Shown: positions 7,948 to 12,522 of the stretch, piece after piece
Layout: every line of letters starts with the position of its first letter
How positions within the stretch are numbered: position 1 is the stretch's first letter
Assembly: GCA_009602725.1 (NCBI GenBank)
Contig: WELB01000205.1
Span: 32,847 to 45,368, forward strand
Reading direction: 5' to 3'
Length of the DNA stretch: 12,522 nucleotides
Source of the DNA: Spirogloea muscicola
Lineage: Eukaryota > Streptophyta > Zygnematophyceae > Spirogloeales > Spirogloeaceae
Notes under the pieces: model-generated
Database searches by the model: none
The model's input: the letters and a program-made list of their open reading frames with translations, nothing else
What the model was told of the DNA's origin: nothing
Position numbers and translations under genes: made by a program

Positions 7948-9354
7948 CTATGAGCGGCCCAACTCCTCAAGGAGGGAGGCAGATGGACATGGCCGCGGCA
8001 GGTAGGCCACCATGGGCGAGCTTGCGGAACCCTTAGCAGGCTCGTCGATGTCATCGACCTCCAGAAGAGCTGCAAGGCCTGAAAGCTGGGACGCATTCTT
8101 GTGGCGGCTGGTGGCTCGCTTGATCAGCAGTGGCGCCGATGACGTCCTACTTTTGGTGGTGATGCCACACGCGCCATTGCCTGCTTGAGTGCTTGTGTGT
8201 TGTTCCAGTGGCTCACTGCTTGCAGACCTTCTCAGCCACCCGAGCTGCTGCTCTGTCTGTTGGTGATGGCTCTGCGGGCCCTCCAAAGACACAGCTTCCC
8301 AAGGCAGTGCCTCCGCCGGCGAGGCGGCGCGGCTGGCGCCTGGCTCGGACCCACTGTCTATATCTGATGTTGCGGGATCTGGTGGGCCCTCAAAGACCGT
8401 CACTGGTGACATGGCCTGCTCGCTGTTGGCTCCAACTAGAGCTGGGTCTGGAACTTGCAGTAATGGCAGCGATGACTTTTGTACAATGTCCTGCCATCAG
8501 CAGCAAGATCACGAGGTGTAGTCACTGAGTTCATGGGTCCTGCAAGCAGTGTATATGGTGCATAGAAGGAGGCCATTGCGGGAGTGCAATACCATTAACA
8601 AGTGGTCGAGGGCAAGGCGAGCAGTATCATGGCTGCGAGTCGTGCTGAAGGCAGTTGTCACCTCTGTGAGCCCATGAATCCGCATCCCCGAGCAGGACTT
8701 CTGCCGAGTTGCGTGTTGACGCGCCCGTTGCGACTTTCGCTGCACCGGCCCATCGTCGCTGCTCGAGCACCATGCCCCCGGAACTTCATGCATTGGGGCC
8801 CGCCGCTCTTCGCCGCCCAACACAGGCCTGACGGCGGCCTGGGGTCCTGCCACATGCCCGGGTCTCTCGCCCGGCAGTGCAGCCTCGTTTACCATCAATG
8901 GCTTGCCAGGCCTGCCGTCACTTTGCCTCTTGTCATCAAGCTCGCCGTCGAGACCATTGGTACCGGGAGGTGGACCACCGTGCAGGGTATCACAGGGCTT
9001 GCTGCGGGGCCCACCGTCTCTGCCGGTAGACCTGCCACAGAGGCGCAACCAGGGATCGTGTGAGTGAGCCAAGTCGCTCTACGAACGTTCTCTCAAAGGA
9101 GGCAACGTGGGCAAGACCTCGCTTGCGAGCTCTCACCACGGCTGGCGGCTCTCCGCGTCCTCGCCGCTGTGCTCGGTGACGGCGAGCGCAGCTGAGGCCT
9201 CGCTGCTGCCGGCCTGGAGCCCCGCCGTCCCGCGAGCCTCCTGGCGACCGTGGGCGGCGACGTAGCCCTGCCGCTGAAGCAGCCGGCGGCGGCGGCGGCG
9301 GCTGTACAAGAAGGCCGCCGCGAAGGCGCCAGCGGCCAGCAGCGCGAAGCCCAT
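7948..9354 (-). CDS. Three-exon single-pass membrane protein with long disordered tail
   Basis: Exons on the minus strand: 9354-9137, 9031-8662 and 8490-7948 (TAG stop). Introns are 105 and 171 bases, both GT-AG, phases agree, and the product is 376 residues from the ATG at 9354. The N-terminus is a hydrophobic helix (MGFALLAAGAFAAAFLYS) followed at once by six arginines, which by the positive-inside rule places the rest in the cytosol or stroma. The remainder is Ser/Gly/Pro/acidic and low complexity, with clusters such as DIDSGSEPGASRAASPAEA and a C-terminal LLEELGRS. I recognise no domain. The frame is open upstream to at least 9468 without an ATG, so an earlier exon with an outside domain (type I topology) is possible. 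Confidence 0.6.
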
Positions 9355-9800
9355 CCACGGCGACCCCGGCCAGGACCAATTGGGGGCGTCGAGCGAAAAT
9401 GGGCAACTGGCCACAAACGCCACGGCCAACGGCGCGCGCCGCACGGTAGCCGAACGCCCGTGGAGCACTCCCCCGTGCCGAGGGCAATGTGGGCTGCCGC
9501 GGCCTCGGCAATGGCACCACGGCGGCCCGAACGGGGTTTGGGAGGGGTTTGTTGGGGAAGGTGGTGGCCCGCCGGGACGAGAGGGGCGGCGCCCGCCTCT
9601 GCAGCCGCGGCCGCCGCCGCATGATGCGCCGCAGTAGCCGGCGTGAGTCGCGGGGCCGTTGGGGGGGGGTGTTCCGCCGCTCCGCCGACAGGCGCACTAA
9701 TTGGGGCCGATCCGTCTCCCCGGCCACGGGCTCCCGCCGCTCGACCGAGCCTGGCTGGCCCACAAGCTGGCCGCTCGCCCACAAGCAAGCGTGGCAAGAC
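9355..9800. other. GC-rich region upstream of the minus-strand gene
   Basis: Very GC-rich, with GCG/GCC triplet runs (9283-9300 and around 9600-9620) and a run of eight G bases near 9661. Long frames open on both strands here are what such composition gives by chance. It is the natural place for the promoter or a missing first exon of the gene ending at 7948; one minus frame starting near 9622 (MRRRPRLQRRAPPLSSRRA) looks like a basic organelle transit peptide, but no splice path ties it to the exons. Confidence 0.35.
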
Positions 9801-9861
9801 AGGTCGTGCAGTGTAAGGCAATGGCTGTGAGAAAGTGGCTCTCCCCAAAAAAGGGGGGCAA

Positions 9862-10165
9862 GGGCTGGGGACAGCCCAGCCAGCCCGAGAAGCAAAACAG
9901 CGCTCAGCGCTTCCAACTTGACTGGTGGCTGTGAGAAGAAGTGGCGCTCTCAGTGGGGGTAAGGCTGTGATAAGCCAGCCCAAAAAGTATTGACAATGCT
10001 CGACGAGGCCAGATTACGAAGGGGCCAAAAGGGCTATCTCAGAACTGGGGTAGGATGGACCACTCAATGACTACGAGTGAGGAGCAGCAAATCTGGAAGA
10101 CTAGCTGCCGGATGACAATCCCCCTGACGAAAGCTGTGAGAGGCCAGCCCAATGATATGTATAAG
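9862..10165 (+). repeat. Cluster of family hairpins
   Basis: GGGCTG (9862-9867) pairs with CAGCCC (9872-9877); GGCTG (9963-9967) pairs with CAGCC (9976-9980); GCTG (10133-10136) is followed by GGCCAGCCC (10142-10150). The sequence TTGACTGGTGGCTGTGAGAA (about 9917-9937) resembles 886-905. No gene is visible between 9800 and 10400. Confidence 0.55.
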
Positions 10166-10403
10166 GTCTGAAAGGGACAAATGGCGCAAGACGCAGGATA
10201 CTAGTCTCCAAGACGTCAGGAAGTGGGCTCTCAATGATGTCTGGTCAGCAAGTGCAAGTCAGAATCGCTAAGGGGCGGACAAGCGTCGGCCTAACAAAAC
10301 CCAGAAGAAGAAAAGAACCCAGAGGCAGCAGCCAAGGCGCAGCCTGCACGCAAGTGGAGGGCCAAGGACCGCTGCAGGGAAATTGCAAGATCGCCTGTAC
10401 ACT

Positions 10404-10735
10404 CGAGCAGGGCAAAGCGCGCGGGGCGCATGGAATGAAATGGAGGCCAATTCAAGCCGATACATTCTTCAGGTAGGCAGTGTCTAGGGCAAACTAAACA
10501 GGGCTACATGATACGGAGACCTAAACTAAGGTGCCTAAGGTGACATCAGTACCCACGGGTGAGCACAAACAAATTCGACAAGCTAACTTGGGGAGCTGGA
10601 GCGCCGCCAAGAAAGCCGGAGGCCTGACTTAGAGCGCGCCCTGCACGTTGATGAAGAGCCAATGCTTGCGAGCGCTCCAAATTAAGTGAGAGCCGCATTC
10701 TATAATATGCAACTAAGGCCTGCGGAATGCTGGAG
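10404..10735 (-). repeat. Arm B of the long inverted repeat (partner 1-335)
   Basis: Read on the minus strand, it matches 1-335 (about 95% over 235 bases). It carries the last codons of a LINE-like ORF, the stop (TGA here, TAA in arm A), and about 140 bases of 3' flank. Similarity fades past 10410. Confidence 0.85.
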
Positions 10736-11017
10736 TGGCCTAAGCTGCCCCCCCCTACTTCGACGACGCGCATCAACCAGCCGGGCCAGATGCTGGACCT
10801 GGGAGGACCATTTATTGCCGTAGCCTCCGTAGATATCCATGGCAAACGGATAAAGATGGTCCCCTCGGGGATGGTCCTGGTAGTGCCGCTCCTTGCGCTC
10901 CGCGCTGGACGTGGCCCAGCTAGACACGCTTGACGTGGGTGCGCCAGCCTTGTATGCGTCGATCAGTACCACGTCCAGGAGCACACGAGGCCCACCGAGC
11001 AAGCGAGCCGGCGGCAC
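10546..11017 (-). pseudogene. LINE-like retrotransposon ORF, C-terminal part (copy B), frameshifted
   Basis: Two overlapping minus frames make one protein. The upstream frame (11017 to about 10755) contains LLDVVLIDAYKAG, then AERKERHYQD, then LYPFAMDIYGG. The downstream frame (about 10755 to TGA 10548-10546) carries AYYRMRLSL, RAGRAL and the final LFVLTRGY. The DV...K...Y, then PFA...G order recalls the C-terminal part of algal and plant non-LTR retrotransposon proteins, which includes a restriction-like endonuclease in some clades; this is from memory of the pattern, not a search. The frames switch at a run of eight C bases (10748-10755), a likely inactivating indel. The start lies near the junction with copy C at about 11018. 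Confidence 0.6.
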
Positions 11018-11020
11018 TGG

Positions 11021-11268
11021 AGCCGGGCTGCTCGCTCTGCCGCACCATCGCCCGGCGCTTCCATGGGGAGCCGGTTGACTTCCCTGCAGCCGGGTCGCTG
11101 GCGCAAGAGTATCGAATGCGCCTGGCCGTCTCGCTGCAGAGGTCCATGGCCCGGGCGCTGCACCTTCGTGCCGGCAGAGCCCTCGCTGCTGCCTCTGGCT
11201 CTGGCCAGGGGACCCACTTCCAGGAGCCCAGCATCTCTGATCTGCGGCTGCTTAGCAGGGGTTACTGA
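11021..11268 (+). pseudogene. LINE-like retrotransposon ORF, C-terminal end (copy C, diverged subfamily)
   Basis: An open frame (open back to 10930) ends in TGA 11266-11268 and reads LCRTIARRFHG, EYRMRLAVSLQRS, RALHLRAGRALAAASG and LRLLSRGY. It aligns with copies A and B throughout YRMRL...RGY, with many substitutions at nucleotide level, so it is an older or separate subfamily. It abuts copy B head to head. The 5' part of the ORF is missing. Its 3' flank (11293-11382) is identical to the block after copy E. Confidence 0.6.
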
Positions 11269-11292
11269 GTGTCTCGTAGCAGCTTTGTTTTG

Positions 11293-11382
11293 TCTGCCTA
11301 GCCTTTGGCTCCGTCATGAACACCTGTATGCATCTGGCTGGCATTTCACAGCCGATTCTTTCATATCAGCAGCCGCTTTCTT
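11293..11382 (+). repeat. 90-bp direct repeat (partner 4225-4314)
   Basis: Identical by eye to 4225-4314 and lying 25 bases after the stop of copy C. The perfect match contrasts with the strong divergence of the coding parts before it. Confidence 0.9.
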
Positions 11383-11398
11383 TCTTTTGTTTCTGTTA

Positions 11399-11602
11399 GC
11401 GCTTCCCCTGGCCCCCTTCTCGTACTCTGTTCATTCTTTTTCGGGCTGGTTGTTCCAGCCCCTATTCTCAATGGGCGAGCACTTTCTTCTGCCGTCCTTG
11501 GCGCTTCCCCTGGCCCCTTTCTCGTATTCTGTTCATTCTTTTTTGGGCTGGCTTTTCCAGCCCCTATCCTCAACGGGCGAGCACTTTCTTCTGCTGTCCT
11601 TG
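11399..11602 (+). repeat. 102-bp tandem duplication, each unit with a perfect hairpin
   Basis: Units 11399-11500 and 11501-11602 differ at about ten bases. Each contains a 7-bp perfect stem GGGCTGG/CCAGCCC with a 5-base loop (11443-11461 and 11545-11563). The period is a multiple of three, so long frames stay open on both strands; these are probably not genes. It lies in the 3' flank of LINE-like copy C. Confidence 0.9.
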
Positions 11603-11614
11603 GCCGGCGGGCGA

Positions 11615-11660
11615 GGGCTTTGAAAAGCCAGCCCAGAAAGATGGCTGTGTTGACCAGCCC
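11615..11660 (+). repeat. Two further family hairpins
   Basis: GGCTT (11616-11620) pairs with AAGCC (11625-11629) across TGAA, and GGCTG (11643-11647) pairs with CAGCC (11655-11659). Both are followed by CCAGAAA, as in the other copies. Confidence 0.5.
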
Positions 11661-11839
11661 AGAAAAGCACAACTCTCCTCCGCCCCAGACCATGCCTCAC
11701 ACCCCAGAGACTTTCTTCCCCCCGGCCAGACTGAAGGCTTGCGCCCAGCCTTCCGACAGATGGCACGCACTCGCAGCGACAGCTGGCGGCACAGGGCAGG
11801 CGATGTGGCAGCTGTCCAGAGGCTTCGGCGCATGGCGGG

Positions 11840-11990
11840 GGGCAAACCCGCGGCCATCATTCAGCGCGCGCTGCGCACGGAAGGAAGGCCAGATCAAAGT
11901 CGATACACTTCTCAGGCATACGCTGGTTCGGAAACTGGGGCTACAAAATCGAAGCTCTATGCTAAGGGAAGCTAAGGTAGAAGAAGAGTA
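11840..11990 (-). repeat. 3' flank of a further LINE-like copy (copy D)
   Basis: Plus-strand bases 11866-11960 (GCGCGCTGCGCACGGAAGG, then AAAGTCGATACACTTCTCAGG) align with 10418-10540 and with the reverse complement of 200-320. The element therefore points along the minus strand, and its ORF end would lie to the right of 11990, where I see no clear RGY terminus. The plus frame 11739-11975 overlaps this block and is probably fortuitous. Confidence 0.5.
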
Positions 11991-11999
11991 GAGGGCGGT

Positions 12000-12325
12000 A
12001 ACTGTGACACTGATGTTGCTTGTCAGAAAACAGCTCTTTCAGAAAGACAGCAATGGCCGAGAGACTGAGAGGCTAGCCTAGGGAACGTAGGTCTGTCTGT
12101 AGCAGTGGGAGTGCAGGCTGAAGCGGGAGAGAGAAGGCGCGTGGTGCTCATTAAATGAAGGGGTCCGTCAGTATTCGTAAGTGAGCCCTGGCTGGAGAGA
12201 CAGCACTCTCAATGTTAGGCAATGAGAATGTGGCTCTTCCAAAGAAAATATCGTGTATATGAAAATTGAAGGCCAATATGGCCAAGTACAAAGGCAAGCA
12301 CATCTAATGATGTAGCAGCTAGCAA
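12000..12325. other. No recognisable gene
   Basis: Purine-rich, no coding frame of note. Short phrases (AGAGAGACTGAGAGG, GAGAATGTGGCTCTTCC near 12225-12240) recall the repeat sequence around 9830-9845, so it may be decayed repeat DNA. Confidence 0.35.
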
Positions 12326-12348
12326 CTAGCAGCTCCTGGAGCTGCTAG
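12326..12348 (+). repeat. 11-bp near-perfect palindrome
   Basis: CTAGCAGCTCC (12326-12336) is the exact reverse complement of GGAGCTGCTAG (12338-12348), with one T between. Confidence 0.85.
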
Positions 12349-12522
12349 AAGATAGTGCGGCCAAATTGACTGATAGAGGTATGGGGCAGCAGCAGTGGCA
12401 GGAGGAATGGAGGGTGGGGGGGAAGAGGGCCGGAAGTGCCATGTGCGGCGTTGTCGACCTGTCCTGCTGGAGCTGCTAGAGGAGTGGGGCAGCAGAAGTA
12501 GCAGGAGGGATGGCAGGGGGGG
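12337..12522 (+). repeat. Imperfect direct repeat at the right edge
   Basis: TGGAGCTGCTAGA at 12337 recurs at 12468. Both are followed by TGGGGCAGCAG, AGTAGCAGGAGG or AGTGGCAGGAGG, ATGG and a run of G bases. The first copy carries an extra insert of about 30 bases with GCGGCCAAATTGACTGA, which recalls 880-892. The second copy is cut by the window edge. Confidence 0.7.

Noticed and set aside
8509-9072. Single 187-codon minus ORF as a gene of its own
   Set aside because: Its 9031-8662 part splices in phase to exons on both sides, while its last third reads through a GT-AG intron and loses character.
8990-9983. Minus-strand ORFs of 308 and 296 codons
   Set aside because: Both run through GC-rich DNA with Pro/Arg or Ala/Arg-rich products, and they overlap the exon 9354-9137, which in a third frame has a clear membrane anchor and phase-consistent splicing. 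One may still hide a true first exon.
11063-11623. 186-codon plus ORF with hydrophobic repeats resembling membrane segments
   Set aside because: It crosses the LINE-like ORF end in another frame, then the 90-bp repeat and the 102-bp tandem units; the hydrophobicity comes from pyrimidine-rich repeat DNA, and the opposite strand is equally open.

Overview
The window looks like nuclear DNA of a green alga (Chlorophyta, perhaps trebouxiophyte-like). No long prokaryotic-type ORFs or operons are present. Two multi-exon genes can be built whose intron boundaries and codon phases agree from exon to exon. TTTAGGG-like degenerate telomeric motifs occur, GC is moderately high with GCC/GCG-rich stretches, and the rest is packed with decayed retroelements. 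The lineage is inferred; no marker gene is present. One ambiguous base (N) sits at 4822.

Layout. 1-1140: the 3' end of a non-LTR (LINE-like) retrotransposon ORF, its 3' flank, and a small uncertain ORF with a 36-bp tandem repeat. 1140-1630: no recognisable gene. 1631-3110: a broken LTR-retrotransposon gag with a CCHC zinc knuckle. 3120-3500: a decayed coding-like frame on the minus strand. 3740-4314: a TATA-like site, a hairpin, a short ORF and a further remnant of the LINE-like family. 4357-7325: a plus-strand gene of at least seven exons, product unknown; its C-terminus fits the mitochondrial-type beta-signal, so a beta-barrel membrane protein is one possibility. 7326-7947: intergenic, with telomere-like motifs. 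7948-9354: a three-exon minus-strand gene, convergent with the first, for a single-pass membrane protein with a long disordered tail. 9355-9800: GC-rich upstream DNA. 9800-12522: a nest of LINE-like fragments in both orientations, hairpin-bearing repeats and a 102-bp tandem duplication.

The two host-like genes are convergent and flanked by remnants of one repeat family. That family has at least four ORF-end copies (3-191 plus, 4122-4214 plus, 10546-11017 minus, 11021-11268 plus) and a fifth 3' flank near 11866-11990. Two copies form an inverted repeat about 10.4 kb apart. A recurring stem-loop of the form GGGCTGG-loop-CCAGCCC is associated with the repeat regions. This family, its hairpin and the unassigned plus-strand gene are the most noteworthy contents. 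All homology statements rest on reading motifs by eye; no database search was run.
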